A stretch of 64,000 bases of DNA from Youngiibacter fragilis 232.1 (lineage in GTDB: Bacteria; Bacillota; Clostridia; Clostridiales; Clostridiaceae): positions 1-64,000 of the forward strand of contig NZ_AXUN02000172.1 of the NCBI RefSeq assembly GCF_000495435.3, given 5' to 3'. The notes under the pieces were generated by a model. The model searched no databases. It was not told the DNA's origin and was given only the letters and a program-made list of their open reading frames with translations. Each line of letters opens with the position of its first letter. The first letter of the stretch is position 1. Shown piece by piece: positions 52,296 through 61,493 of the stretch. The translations under genes and the position numbers were made by a program.

Positions 52296-52898
52296 ATGCC
52301 AAACGTAGGACAGGAGCTTCTGAACGTACCTTTCCCGGAAATGGTCCTGAAGCTCGCTTCAGCGATAGCGGAAGGCCAGTTCAAGCTTGACATGGTCAGC
52401 TGCAGGATTGCAAAGATGATGGGTGACCCGAAGCAGGCTTCGGTTTCCCTTCCGGACCTGACCAGCGATGACAATGAAACTATCAAGACTTCACTGATAG
52501 GCGCGGGTTTCCAGCCGACATTCTACCAGTTCACGGACACGATTATAGAGGTGAAGATGGCGATAACCATGAACCAGACCTTCGAGTCCACATTTTCAAC
52601 CAGTGCTTCTGGTGGTTTCATGTGCTTTGCTGCATCCGTCAACGCATCCTTCTCATCCAAGTATTCCTACAGCGTTGAAGGGTCCAGCCTCTTGAGGACA
52701 AAGATCACGCCCCTACCCCCGAACACCTTCATGCAGAGGATACTGGACATGAAGGCGCAGAAGCTTCAGCAGGAATTCCAGCTCAAGCTGAAACAGCAGG
52801 AGCTCGAGATGAAGAAGGCCGAGGCTGCCCTGAAGGTGGAGACTGACAAGATAGAAGAGGAGATCAAGAAGCTTGAGGATACGAAACCTACTCCATAG
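52296..52898 (+). CDS. Unrecognised paralogous family member A
   Basis: This is a 200-residue protein. It starts MPNVGQELLNVPFPEMVLKLASAIAEG. The middle contains SLIGAGFQPTFYQFTDTIIEVKMAI and SSKYSYSVEGSSLLRTKI, ending in LPPN, and a charged coiled coil forms the last 55 residues. It is clearly paralogous to the next gene (same opening, GAGFQPTFYQF and VEGSSL motifs). The pattern is faintly like DUF2589, but I cannot assign a family. An ATG at 52293 is an equal alternative start, with AAGGAGGAATTTTG upstream. Confidence 0.7.
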   Translation: MPNVGQELLNVPFPEMVLKLASAIAEGQFKLDMVSCRIAKMMGDPKQASVSLPDLTSDDNETIKTSLIGAGFQPTFYQFTDTIIEVKMAITMNQTFESTFSTSASGGFMCFAASVNASFSSKYSYSVEGSSLLRTKITPLPPNTFMQRILDMKAQKLQQEFQLKLKQQELEMKKAEAALKVETDKIEEEIKKLEDTKPTP

Positions 52899-52922
52899 TA
52901 TGAAATAAAAGGAGGGAATAGC

Positions 52923-53534
52923 ATGGGAATAGGGCAGGAACTTCTTAACGTCCCCTTTCCGCAGATGGTATATCAGCTGGCTTCAGCCATAGCAAGAAGC
53001 CAGTCGCTGCTGGACAGGGAATCGATCGAGATACTCAAGGTAATGGGAAACAAGGAGCTTGCACCGGTTTTCCTCCCTGCCATCAAGATCGAAGGCGGAG
53101 AGGTGGTTGAGGATGAGATAGAGACCTCGATGGTAGGTGCTGGCTTCCAGCCAACCTTCTATCAGTTCGCGGAAACCATAATCGAGGTGAAGATGGCCAT
53201 AACCATGAGCCGGGAAACTGAGTATGCAAGTGAGACCAAGGGGGAGGTAAAGACCACATCCACGACGTCGAAGTGGTGGAACCTTTCAAGGAAGACAGTT
53301 GTGACAACAACACCAATAGATGCCTCATATTCGAGCAAATACAACTATACACAGGAAGGCTCCAGCCTCATAAGGACAAGGCTTGTTCCGGTGCCGCCAA
53401 ACTCGATAATACAAAGGCAGCTGGATATGAGGAGCCAGGCCATGCAGCTGATGTTCGAGCTGGATATGAAGAAGCTTGAACTGGCACTTGAAGAGAAGAA
53501 GCAGGCACTCATGAAGGAGATCGATGAGCTGTAA
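52923..53534 (+). CDS. Unrecognised paralogous family member B
   Basis: This is a 203-residue paralogue of the preceding protein, about half identical by eye. It shares GQELLNVPFPQMVYQLASAIA, MVGAGFQPTFYQFAETIIEVKMAITM, SSKYNYTQEGSSLIRTR and VPPN, with a helical charged tail. The central loop differs (Thr/Lys/Trp-rich, TTSKWWNLSRKTVV). The pair may form a heteromeric structure. AAAGGAGGGAATAGC precedes the ATG. Confidence 0.7.
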   Translation: MGIGQELLNVPFPQMVYQLASAIARSQSLLDRESIEILKVMGNKELAPVFLPAIKIEGGEVVEDEIETSMVGAGFQPTFYQFAETIIEVKMAITMSRETEYASETKGEVKTTSTTSKWWNLSRKTVVTTTPIDASYSSKYNYTQEGSSLIRTRLVPVPPNSIIQRQLDMRSQAMQLMFELDMKKLELALEEKKQALMKEIDEL

Positions 53535-54294
53535 CATGCATGGACACACCAATATGTTCGGTGGTGATCAGGTGGCGGACTACGAACAGAAGACCGATAT
53601 AGCCAAGAAGATAATTGAAGAGTCACTGCTGCTCGATTCCGGACTGTTCGACGATGAGACTGAGGCTCTAACCACAGCACCAGTTGCACAGGAAGCGGTA
53701 AGAACTGAAGAGGATACTGAAGGCAGCAGTGACGATGCCATGGATGCTGGTTTTTCAGTCACATTCGATGGCGAAAGGGTTTTATCAGACACAAGGAAGG
53801 CACAGCTTGAGGCAATAAGATATTTTTTGAAATCAGAAACCATCCCCAAAAATGGTAAAGCCAGAAAAAAAGAGAAGCTTAAGATGCCTGAAAAGACAAA
53901 GGTCAAAGTGACCAGGCCGCTTAATGGCATGCAGCAAAGGCCAGTGGCGAAGCCAGACAAACCACAGGTCCGAAGTCATGGAAGGTCTGAAATGACTTTG
54001 GAATATAATGAGGATTTCAAAAGGGTACGGGTAAAGAATAAGGAACCAGAAAGCAAATTTGCAATCCGGGATATGAGATCCAAGCCGGGGACGGAAGAAA
54101 AGGCCAAAAAACTTGATATGGGTGAAAACAAGGGCCCTTTGCCAGAATGCGCGAATAGGAGCATTCAAGTCAAAGCCAAGGTCAAGCCGGATAAGCTGAT
54201 GAGCATGGCAATGGGAGCTGTGAATTCGGGGATGGATATGAAGTCGGGGATGGATATGGAGCCGGAAGGCATCAGGGAATACTTCAGGAGGTGA
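53524..54294 (+). CDS. Lysine-rich low-complexity protein, function unknown
   Basis: This is a 256-residue protein, mostly polar and predicted disordered. An acidic N-terminal third (EEDTEGSSDDAMDAG) is followed by a basic Lys/Pro/Arg-rich middle and a Met/Gly/Asp repeat (SGMDMKSGMDMEPEG) at the end. AAGGAG supports ATG 53524, which overlaps the previous gene by 11 bases; a later GTG at 53572 is possible. Basic and acidic blocks suggest a binding partner or protease substrate within the system, but this is speculation. Confidence 0.6.
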   Translation: MSCNMHGHTNMFGGDQVADYEQKTDIAKKIIEESLLLDSGLFDDETEALTTAPVAQEAVRTEEDTEGSSDDAMDAGFSVTFDGERVLSDTRKAQLEAIRYFLKSETIPKNGKARKKEKLKMPEKTKVKVTRPLNGMQQRPVAKPDKPQVRSHGRSEMTLEYNEDFKRVRVKNKEPESKFAIRDMRSKPGTEEKAKKLDMGENKGPLPECANRSIQVKAKVKPDKLMSMAMGAVNSGMDMKSGMDMEPEGIREYFRR

Positions 54295-54298
54295 CATT

Positions 54299-54754
54299 TT
54301 GGACGAGAGAATATTCGAAGAGGTTGCAAGGCAGCTTAAGTCACTTCATAATGCCTCATATGAGCTGATAAGGGAAGGAAGGTATGATGAAGCGGGAAGG
54401 CTCCTGATCAGCGCAGGAGAAATATCCAGCCTTACAGGCTACAGGGATGGTATGGGAATGAGCTGCATGAGCCTTTCAAACCTTGAGGCCATAAAGGGTG
54501 ACTGTATGAAGGCGATCGGGTACGCAAGGGCTTCATTTGAATACCTTGAAAAGGGATCAGACCGCACCAGGGCGGAAGAGCTCCTTGACAGGCTTTCAGT
54601 TGCTGCAGTCAAGCTCGGCATGGAAAAGGAAAGGAACGGATGCTTTGGTGAGGCCTTGAGCCTATATTCAGCTGCGCTTCCACGACTTGAAGGAAAGAGA
54701 AGGGAAGCTGTCGAGAGAGAGATAAGCCTTCTGGAGGGAGTGCAGAATGGGTAA
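54299..54754 (+). CDS. TPR-like helical repeat protein (short)
   Basis: This is a 151-residue all-helical protein. Repeating ~34-residue units (ASYELIREGRYDEAGRLLISAGEI, AIKGDCMKAIGYARASFEYLE, GCFGEALSLYSAALPRLEGK) match the TPR pattern. A TTG start at 54299 is supported by AGGAGGTGAC upstream. It overlaps the next TPR gene by 8 bases. TPR proteins usually hold partners together; here they could recruit or sense targets for the CHAT or caspase proteins. Confidence 0.7.
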   Translation: MDERIFEEVARQLKSLHNASYELIREGRYDEAGRLLISAGEISSLTGYRDGMGMSCMSLSNLEAIKGDCMKAIGYARASFEYLEKGSDRTRAEELLDRLSVAAVKLGMEKERNGCFGEALSLYSAALPRLEGKRREAVEREISLLEGVQNG

Positions 54755-55352
54755 TGTGATTGCTGAGGCCCTTGTAAGGTTCAACAAGGATGCGGTAATG
54801 GAAATTTCAAGAGGGAACCTCAAGGAAGCGCTCGTGATATTCGAGCAGAGCCTGGCAGTGGAGGAAAAGCTGAAGCTGGGGCCGGAGCTTCCAAAGACCC
54901 TTGTCAACATAGCAAGCCTTCACATGCTCATGGGAGATTTTAAATCTGCACTCGAGAAAGCAGAGAGGGCGATCGAAGGATTCAGGAAGCTTGGCTGCAG
55001 GCAGGAAGAGGAAAAGGCGGGCCTGCTTGCGGGAAGGATATGCTTGCGCCTGGAAGACCTGAATAAGGCTTTCGGGTATTTCAGAAATGTTTCTGAGAAA
55101 TCAAAGGAAAGCGAAATCAAAGGGGAGGCATATCTGGAAATGTCAGCTATCTTGTTCATCAAGAAGGATTACCCTAAAGCCCAGGACCACATTGCACAGG
55201 CGATTGCATATTTCGGGCATGCCGGAAGGAAGGACCTTCTTAAGATGGCATACCATAAGCGTGCAGAATACTTCAGGAGCCTGAAGAAGGAGGATCTTGC
55301 AAGACAGGATGACATCCGGGCGAGAGGCCTGGAATCAAGCATGGAAATTTGA
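54747..55352 (+). CDS. TPR-repeat protein
   Basis: This is a 201-residue TPR protein with about five units, for example DAVMEISRGNLKEALVIFEQSLAVEEKL and VNIASLHMLMGDFKSALEKAERAIEGFRKLG. It is the last gene of the protease operon, and a strong terminator follows. Craspase-type CHAT proteins carry TPRs in the same chain; in this operon the TPRs are on separate proteins. Confidence 0.8.
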   Translation: MGNVIAEALVRFNKDAVMEISRGNLKEALVIFEQSLAVEEKLKLGPELPKTLVNIASLHMLMGDFKSALEKAERAIEGFRKLGCRQEEEKAGLLAGRICLRLEDLNKAFGYFRNVSEKSKESEIKGEAYLEMSAILFIKKDYPKAQDHIAQAIAYFGHAGRKDLLKMAYHKRAEYFRSLKKEDLARQDDIRARGLESSMEI

Positions 55353-55354
55353 AA

Positions 55355-55392
55355 AGGCTGGCACCTGTGATCAACAGGGGCCAGCCTCTATT
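55355..55392. terminator. Terminator at the end of the protease operon
   Basis: Outer arms AGGCTGGC (55355-55362) and GCCAGCCT (55380-55387) and an inner CCTGT/ACAGG pair form a long hairpin followed by CTATTTATT. It also lies at the end of the convergent MATE gene. Confidence 0.75.
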
Positions 55393-56737
55393 TATTCCCG
55401 AGAGCTTTAAGCTTCTTGTCCATGGACCTCATAAGGAAAATGGAATCTGCAAGCCAGTAGACAGCGGTGATCACCCAGACCACCCAGACAGGAGCCTTGA
55501 GGAATAGTATGAATACTATTGTCAATGGCATCCTTATGAACCAGGAGGTGAAGAAGGATACCTTGAAAGGTGTGCCTGTGTCACCAGTCCCCCTGAGCAC
55601 TCCTGCAGATACCATGGATGCACCCATGGTTGGCTGTTCGAATGCCCCGATGGCGAGGCACAACGCTCCAAGTCTCACCACATCCTCCTCGCCGCCTGAA
55701 ACGAACATGGAGATGAGCTGCTGTGGGAAAATGAGGAAGAGGAGAGATATGACACCCATAACTGCAGAACCCATGATGACGGATGTATAGGCGTATTCCC
55801 TTGCACCGTCATAGTCACCCTCCCCGACCTTGAGGCCGACAAGAGCTGAGGCTGCAAGTGCGAATCCCCACCCTGGCATGAAGGAGATGGACTCGATCAT
55901 GGTAGCCATGGTATTCGCGGCAAGAGCCCTGGTTCCAAGCCCCACTATCATGAACTGCCCAAGCAGCCTTACTATGCTTATCGAGCCCTCCTGCAGGGAA
56001 GCAGGAACCGACAGTCTGAAGAATGATTTCAGTCTCTGCATGTCAAGTGTCCTGATATGGGAAATCCCTGGTTTTACCCTTGAACGCGTCACCATGTAGG
56101 CAGCGCTGAATGAAAGTCCGAGAGCCTGGGCGATGACTGTGGCAATCGCTGCGCCCTGCACACCAAGCTCCGGCATTCCCAGGTTCCCGAAAATCAGCCC
56201 GTAGTCAAGAAGGAGGTTCACTGCCGTCGTGATTGCTGATGCCGCAAAAGGGATCCTTGTATTTCCGCAGCCTCTGAGGACTGCGTTGACTGAGCTGAGG
56301 ACCATGCTGAAGAATATGGCGACAGCGACTATCTTCAGGTAGCCTGAGGCAATCCTGTGTACTGAAGCCTCAGCACCTGCCGCCCTGACAGCGCTTCCCG
56401 CAAAGAGGAATACTAGCACAGCGATGATCAGGGCTGAGGCAGTGGCTGCAAGGATACTTAGAGTTGCATATTCTTCAGCCCTTTTAAACCTGCCTGCACC
56501 GAAGGATCTGGCTACAAGGCTTGTTACAGCAATTGAAATTCCCATGCCTACAAATATATTGGAGACTGTAGCCACCATCTCGGCACTTACTCCAATGGCT
56601 GCAAGGGCCTCTCTTCCGCCGTATCTTCCGACCATGACAGTGTCAAGGGTGAATACCAGCATGACGAGCACCTGCTCGAATACTGCGGGCAGGGCGAGCC
56701 TTAGGACATCCCTGGCCGAGGACCTTGAAAAGTGCAT
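55388..56737 (-). CDS. MATE-family efflux pump
   Basis: This is a multidrug/toxin exporter of 449 residues with twelve membrane helices. The N-terminal ALPAVFEQVLVMLVFTLDTVMVGRYGG and mid-chain SVPASLQEGSISIVRLLGQFMIVGLG motifs are typical MATE features. It belongs to a different branch than the MATE protein at 38833. The rlmI gene stops 1 base before its start codon on the minus strand, so the two are co-transcribed. The substrate is unknown. Confidence 0.9.
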   Translation of the reverse strand: MHFSRSSARDVLRLALPAVFEQVLVMLVFTLDTVMVGRYGGREALAAIGVSAEMVATVSNIFVGMGISIAVTSLVARSFGAGRFKRAEEYATLSILAATASALIIAVLVFLFAGSAVRAAGAEASVHRIASGYLKIVAVAIFFSMVLSSVNAVLRGCGNTRIPFAASAITTAVNLLLDYGLIFGNLGMPELGVQGAAIATVIAQALGLSFSAAYMVTRSRVKPGISHIRTLDMQRLKSFFRLSVPASLQEGSISIVRLLGQFMIVGLGTRALAANTMATMIESISFMPGWGFALAASALVGLKVGEGDYDGAREYAYTSVIMGSAVMGVISLLFLIFPQQLISMFVSGGEEDVVRLGALCLAIGAFEQPTMGASMVSAGVLRGTGDTGTPFKVSFFTSWFIRMPLTIVFILFLKAPVWVVWVITAVYWLADSIFLMRSMDKKLKALGNK

Positions 56738-56738
56738 C

Positions 56739-57914
56739 CTAAACCACCTGGAACACGAAGAACTTCAGGTAGTAGGATTCATCCGAGGTCATGAGTATCG
56801 GGTGGTCTGCGCTCTGTGTCCTAAACTCGACCTGCCGTAGCGTCCTTCCTGCATCCCTCGCAGCTTCGACTATCGTTTCCCTGAGAAGCTCCTCGCTCAT
56901 GAAGTGGGAGCATGAGCATGTGACAAGGAAGCCACCTTCCCTGACAAGCTTCATTCCCCTGAGGTTGATCTCCTTGTAGCCCCTTTTTGCACCCGCTATG
57001 CTGTCCCTTGACTTTGTGAACGCAGGAGGGTCAAGTATTACCACGTCGTACTTCCTTCCTTCTTTCGCCCATACCGGAAGAATGTCGAACGCGTTGTGCA
57101 CCTCGAAGCTCACGCTGTTCTCAAGGCCGTTAAGTTCAGCGTTCCTCCTTGCAAAATCAATGGCGTGCTGCGATATGTCAAGGCCGAGGACTGACTTTGC
57201 ACCGGCAATCCCGGCGTTCAGCGCGAAGGAGCCTGTATGGGTAAAGCAGTCCAGTACCTCTGCATCCTTTACAAGGCGGTGTATAGCCTTCCTGTTTTCC
57301 TTCTGGTCAAGGAAGAAGCCGGTCTTCTGCCCGTTCTCTATGTCAACCAGGTACCTGACACCATTTTCCTCGATCTCTACCAAGGTATCGAAGGGCTCTG
57401 TCAGGAATCCCTTAGTCTCTTCCATTCCCTCCAGGGCTCTTACTGAGACGTCGCTTCTTTCGTATACGCCTTTTGCTCCATGGTCCTTCATGAGTATGTC
57501 AACTATATCCTTCTTGAACCTGTCAATGCCAAGGGCAAGGCTCTGGATTACAAATATGTCACCGAATTTGTCGATTGTGAGGCCTGGAAGGAAGTCAGCC
57601 TCACCGAAGACCATCCTGCAGCTGGAGGTATCTATTACCTTTGACCTGTAGTCAAAGGCATTTTTGAGCCTCATCCTCAGGAACTCGTAGCCTATCTCGT
57701 CCTCCTGATTCCTTGTCATGAGACGGATGGATATCTTTGAGCAGTCATTGATGAAGCCCTTGCCGATAAACCTGTCCCTTGAGTTATAGACCTCGATAAT
57801 GTCGCCGTTTACGTATTCCCCGTCGTAGCCTTCGATCTCATCCGTATAGATCCATGGATGGCCCTTTTCCGCCTTTCTTCCCTTTCCTTGTTTTAGGTAG
57901 AACTTTGTAAGCAT
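56739..57914 (-). CDS. rlmI: 23S rRNA (cytosine-C5)-methyltransferase, RlmI family
   Basis: This SAM-dependent methyltransferase has 391 residues: an N-terminal PUA domain (LKQGKGRKAEKGHPWIYTDEI), then a class I methyltransferase fold with DCFTHTGSFALNA (SAM site), ILDPPAFTKSR and CSCSHF, where the catalytic Cys is found. E. coli RlmI methylates C1962 of 23S rRNA; the same site is assumed. The start at 57914 follows AAGGAGAAAGC; a longer upstream frame is rejected. Confidence 0.9.
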   Translation of the reverse strand: MLTKFYLKQGKGRKAEKGHPWIYTDEIEGYDGEYVNGDIIEVYNSRDRFIGKGFINDCSKISIRLMTRNQEDEIGYEFLRMRLKNAFDYRSKVIDTSSCRMVFGEADFLPGLTIDKFGDIFVIQSLALGIDRFKKDIVDILMKDHGAKGVYERSDVSVRALEGMEETKGFLTEPFDTLVEIEENGVRYLVDIENGQKTGFFLDQKENRKAIHRLVKDAEVLDCFTHTGSFALNAGIAGAKSVLGLDISQHAIDFARRNAELNGLENSVSFEVHNAFDILPVWAKEGRKYDVVILDPPAFTKSRDSIAGAKRGYKEINLRGMKLVREGGFLVTCSCSHFMSEELLRETIVEAARDAGRTLRQVEFRTQSADHPILMTSDESYYLKFFVFQVV

Positions 57915-57961
57915 TGCTTTCTCCTTCGAACGGACTTTGTCCGCCACCATAATATTGTGCT

Positions 57962-60900
57962 TCAGCTGAACAGACCTTCTATCTCCTTTTCAGTAAGCTT
58001 TCCCAGCATGGTTTCTCCCGGCTTTATGACCGAGTCCACCATATCCTTCTTTCTTTCCTGGAGCGATACTATCTTCTCTTCAATTGTACCTGCAGTTATG
58101 AACTTATATACCTGGACCTTGTTCTTCTGGCCTATCCTGTATGCCCTGTCGGTTGCCTGGTCCTCAACCGCAGGATTCCACCACGGGTCGAAATGCACCA
58201 CGACATCAGCTTCGGTGAGGTTAAGGCCTGTTCCGCCAGCCTTGAGGGATATCAGGAATATGTTCCTTTCCCCGTTCTGGAAGGAGTTGACAAGGTCTAT
58301 CCTTGCCCTTGAATCCACTCCACCGTCAAGATAGAGGCAGGGATGACCGTTTGCTTCGAGCTCCCTTCGTATTATCGAGAGCATTGATGTGAACTGGGAG
58401 AAGACCAGCACCTTGTGCCCGCCCTTTGTGCTTTCGTCAACAAGCTCCATCAGAGCATCAAGCTTTGCACTCCTGCCCTTGTATCCGTCGATCACAAGCG
58501 CCGGGTGGTTGCAGGTCTGCCTGAGCCTGGTGAGGAGTGAGAGAATCTTTATGTGGCTGTGCCTTGTCTCCCCGGTGATCTCCTTCTTGGCTTCAGAAAG
58601 CTTCGCGACGTATACCTTTTTCTGCGCCTCGTCCATGTCAAGGAGAAGCCTGGTCTCGATCTTGTCAGGGAGCTCCTTGAGGACATCCTTCTTCAGCCTT
58701 CTCAGGATGAAGGGCTTGACATGTGAAACCAGGTTCTTAAGTGCATCCTTGTCCCCATCGGAAGTTATCGGCTTCTCATATCGCTCAAGGAACCTTCTGT
58801 GCGAGCCAAGGTAGCCTGGCATGAGGAAGTCAAATATTGACCAAAGCTCAGTGAGAGTGTTCTCAACAGGCGTGCCTGTCATCGCGAGCCTGTACCTTGA
58901 TTTGATCGACTTTACGCTCTTTGCGGCTGATGTCACAGGATTCTTTATGTGCTGGGCCTCATCCAATATGCAGTAGTTGAAGTCAATGTCCGAATACAGG
59001 TCCTGGTCCTTCCTTACCAGCGGGTAGGAGGTGAGGACTATATCGTAGTCGCCGGTAAGGGTTACAAGGGTTTCCCTGGTCTTCCTTGGACCATCCACTA
59101 CAAGGACACTGAGGGTTGGGCCGAACTTCTCTATCTCAGCCTTCCAGTTGTACACGAGGCTTGTAGGTGCCACGACCAGGGAGGGGCGCGATTTGTCTCC
59201 GCTGTCTATAAGTGTAATGACCTGCAATGTCTTTCCAAGACCCATATCATCAGCCAGTATCCCGCAAAGTCCGCTTGATTCAAGAGCCTTCATCCACTTT
59301 ACACCGGTCTTCTGGTAATCCCTCAGTATGGACTTGTAATTAGAAGGTATCCTGAAATCGAAGGATCTTGGATCCCTTATCCTTGCGATCATCTCGCTTA
59401 CGTGGGCATCCTTGCTGAAGCTTATACCGGTGTCCTTGAGTGCTTCTTCAAGATAAAGGGCCCTGTTGACGGGGACGGAGATACTGCCATCCTTCAGGTC
59501 CTTGTCCTTAAGCCCAAGGTTTGTGACTACCTCGCTTAGAGCCTTGAGGTTGCTGTCAAGGGTATCAATGAAGGAGCCATCCCTTAGCCTGTGATATTTC
59601 TTTCCATCCTTAGACGAGCCGAGGATGGAAAGAAGCTCATTGGATGAGAGACCATCAGGAAGGTCGAATGAAAACTCAAGGTAGCTTGTGCCGTCCTTGG
59701 AGGACAGAGATATGCCGGGAGAAGAGGCCCCTTTTGCAGTGATCTTCCTGAAATCGTCGCTGTAGTAGACTTCAGCACGTTCCTTCAGAAGCGGAAGACC
59801 CTTTGTAAGGAAATCCCATATCTCTTCGTCGCCGTCCAGATACATATGGTCCATGAAAAGCCTGAACTCACAGTCCTCGAAGACGCTCATGATACCCTCT
59901 TCCCTTGGTATGTCCCTTACTATGACTATCCCTGTCTCCTTCATCAGGATCTCATTCCCCAGATTATCCCTGACCAGAGTGTCGCTGTTCTCCCTGACGG
60001 TATAGTCCCCATACCTGAACTTCAGCTTCGCTGTTATGCTGTCCTCATGTATGTCGAGATATACCTCAGGTCTTAGCTCCTCTGTTATTATCTTATCCTG
60101 CAGGGCCCCGTCAAGGACGACCTGGCCCGTCCTCCCGAGCTCAGGAAGGACACCTGAAAGGAATTTGTCCCTCAGGTCTTGTGGTATCGGGATGAATCCG
60201 CCATCCTCCTTCTGGAGGATGGTCGCGTTGACTGTCCTTATTGTCGCAAGTTCCCTGTCAGGTACTATGCCCAGAATTCCTGGCTCATGGAAAACAGCGG
60301 CGGTCTCGTCCAGAAAATGGCACCCCTTGTCCAGCTTTACCCTTAAAGAGAGGGTGCCGGCCTTCTCGCTGATGCTGTAGCTTATCTTCGGTGACACCTC
60401 TGTAATCACTACCGGCTCCTTCCTGACTCCTGTCATTCCGCCTGCGAAAGGGCTTGTGTAGTGGATGGTTTTACCGACAAGGATCCTAAGGACCTTCTTC
60501 ATCATCTGGGGCGAAAGCAGAAAACGGTCCCCTCTGACCACAGTCCTGGATTTTAAATATTGGTCTGCAGGTACTGAAAGAGCCTGATGGATGCTGTAAA
60601 GGTAATCAAAAAGTTCATCATAGGGCTTGTCTGTCCTTATGAGTCCTTCAGACCAACTGTCAAGGAACTCATCCATGCTTTTCTCAAAATGAAGCTTTTC
60701 CTTACCGGACCTAATCCTGAGAGATGTTGTGGTATCGAAGCCATCCTCTTCCTCCAGGAAGACCTCGATATCCAACTCTTCGGGAGTCACATCAAGCGAG
60801 GCCGTTGAGATACCCTCTATGAGAGCCCTTGCTGACCTGCCTGACTGGACCTGGGATTTGCCCTGCCTGAATATGTTGACCTGTCTTCCCAGGTCCACCC

Positions 60901-61171
60901 TTTCAAGCGACATAAGGGTGGCAAGCACGTGCTTGCATGCTTCTCCTGTTGATTCGTAGGCTGGGCATGAGCAGTAATAGTCCTCCACGGCTCCGTCCTG
61001 TCCCATTTCAATATAGGTGCTGTAGAGCTTAGTACCCTTCACTGTTGACCTTACCTGAGTTCCGCTGACATTGAGCGCTGTGACTCTTCTGTCCCTGGAA
61101 TATATTGAGGCTCTGTCGTATACGGCTGCTGAACCTGCCAAATCGACGAGATATTGCCTTGAGAACGTCAT
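57962..61171 (-). CDS. SWIM zinc finger / SNF2-family helicase
   Basis: This is a large DEAD/SNF2-type ATPase of 1069 residues. The N-terminal SWIM finger is C-x-C-x9-C-x-H (Cys67, Cys69, Cys79, His81). A bacterial SNF2-associated region lies at about 200-600, then the helicase core with LADDMGLGKTLQ (Walker A, near 640), DEAQHIKNP (near 735) and a C-terminal lobe with VVHFDPWWNPAVEDQATDRAYRIGQ. It remodels protein-DNA complexes or acts in transcription recycling; the bacterial role is not settled. The start at 61171 is preceded by AAGGAAGG. It sits upstream of rlmI on the same strand. Confidence 0.92.
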   Translation of the reverse strand: MTFSRQYLVDLAGSAAVYDRASIYSRDRRVTALNVSGTQVRSTVKGTKLYSTYIEMGQDGAVEDYYCSCPAYESTGEACKHVLATLMSLERVDLGRQVNIFRQGKSQVQSGRSARALIEGISTASLDVTPEELDIEVFLEEEDGFDTTTSLRIRSGKEKLHFEKSMDEFLDSWSEGLIRTDKPYDELFDYLYSIHQALSVPADQYLKSRTVVRGDRFLLSPQMMKKVLRILVGKTIHYTSPFAGGMTGVRKEPVVITEVSPKISYSISEKAGTLSLRVKLDKGCHFLDETAAVFHEPGILGIVPDRELATIRTVNATILQKEDGGFIPIPQDLRDKFLSGVLPELGRTGQVVLDGALQDKIITEELRPEVYLDIHEDSITAKLKFRYGDYTVRENSDTLVRDNLGNEILMKETGIVIVRDIPREEGIMSVFEDCEFRLFMDHMYLDGDEEIWDFLTKGLPLLKERAEVYYSDDFRKITAKGASSPGISLSSKDGTSYLEFSFDLPDGLSSNELLSILGSSKDGKKYHRLRDGSFIDTLDSNLKALSEVVTNLGLKDKDLKDGSISVPVNRALYLEEALKDTGISFSKDAHVSEMIARIRDPRSFDFRIPSNYKSILRDYQKTGVKWMKALESSGLCGILADDMGLGKTLQVITLIDSGDKSRPSLVVAPTSLVYNWKAEIEKFGPTLSVLVVDGPRKTRETLVTLTGDYDIVLTSYPLVRKDQDLYSDIDFNYCILDEAQHIKNPVTSAAKSVKSIKSRYRLAMTGTPVENTLTELWSIFDFLMPGYLGSHRRFLERYEKPITSDGDKDALKNLVSHVKPFILRRLKKDVLKELPDKIETRLLLDMDEAQKKVYVAKLSEAKKEITGETRHSHIKILSLLTRLRQTCNHPALVIDGYKGRSAKLDALMELVDESTKGGHKVLVFSQFTSMLSIIRRELEANGHPCLYLDGGVDSRARIDLVNSFQNGERNIFLISLKAGGTGLNLTEADVVVHFDPWWNPAVEDQATDRAYRIGQKNKVQVYKFITAGTIEEKIVSLQERKKDMVDSVIKPGETMLGKLTEKEIEGLFS

Positions 61172-61493
61172 CTTTTGTACCTTCCTTCGGATCGTTAGTT
61201 GAGATTTACCGGCCTTAATATATTGATGCTTTTTATCAGGTTTTCTAAAGGCCACCTATCATTTTAACACAAATTGAAGCGGAAACAAAATCAAAGTCAT
61301 GTTTTTAATCCTAATTGAAAACATGGAAGAGGCAATTGAAGAACCGGTAAGGAACCAGGCGAATTTCAGGTCATTCAAGACCTCTCATATAAAGATATTT
61401 TTATAAAAGGTAAACAACATGAAAAGGTTTTGATATAATGAAGGTGGACAGATTATTGAATTTGTAAATGATTGAAGAACAAGGAGGAGCGAA
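61172..61493 (+). promoter_or_regulatory. Divergent intergenic region with kbl promoter
   Basis: No gene is seen. TAAACA (61411-61416), a 17-bp spacer and an extended -10 TGATATAAT (61431-61439) form a good promoter for the threonine-degradation genes. The rest is AT-rich and serves the divergent helicase gene. Confidence 0.6.

Noticed and set aside
44803-55352. Prophage or phage-tail-like element
   Set aside because: No capsid, terminase, integrase, baseplate or tail-sheath genes, and codon use looks like the surroundings.
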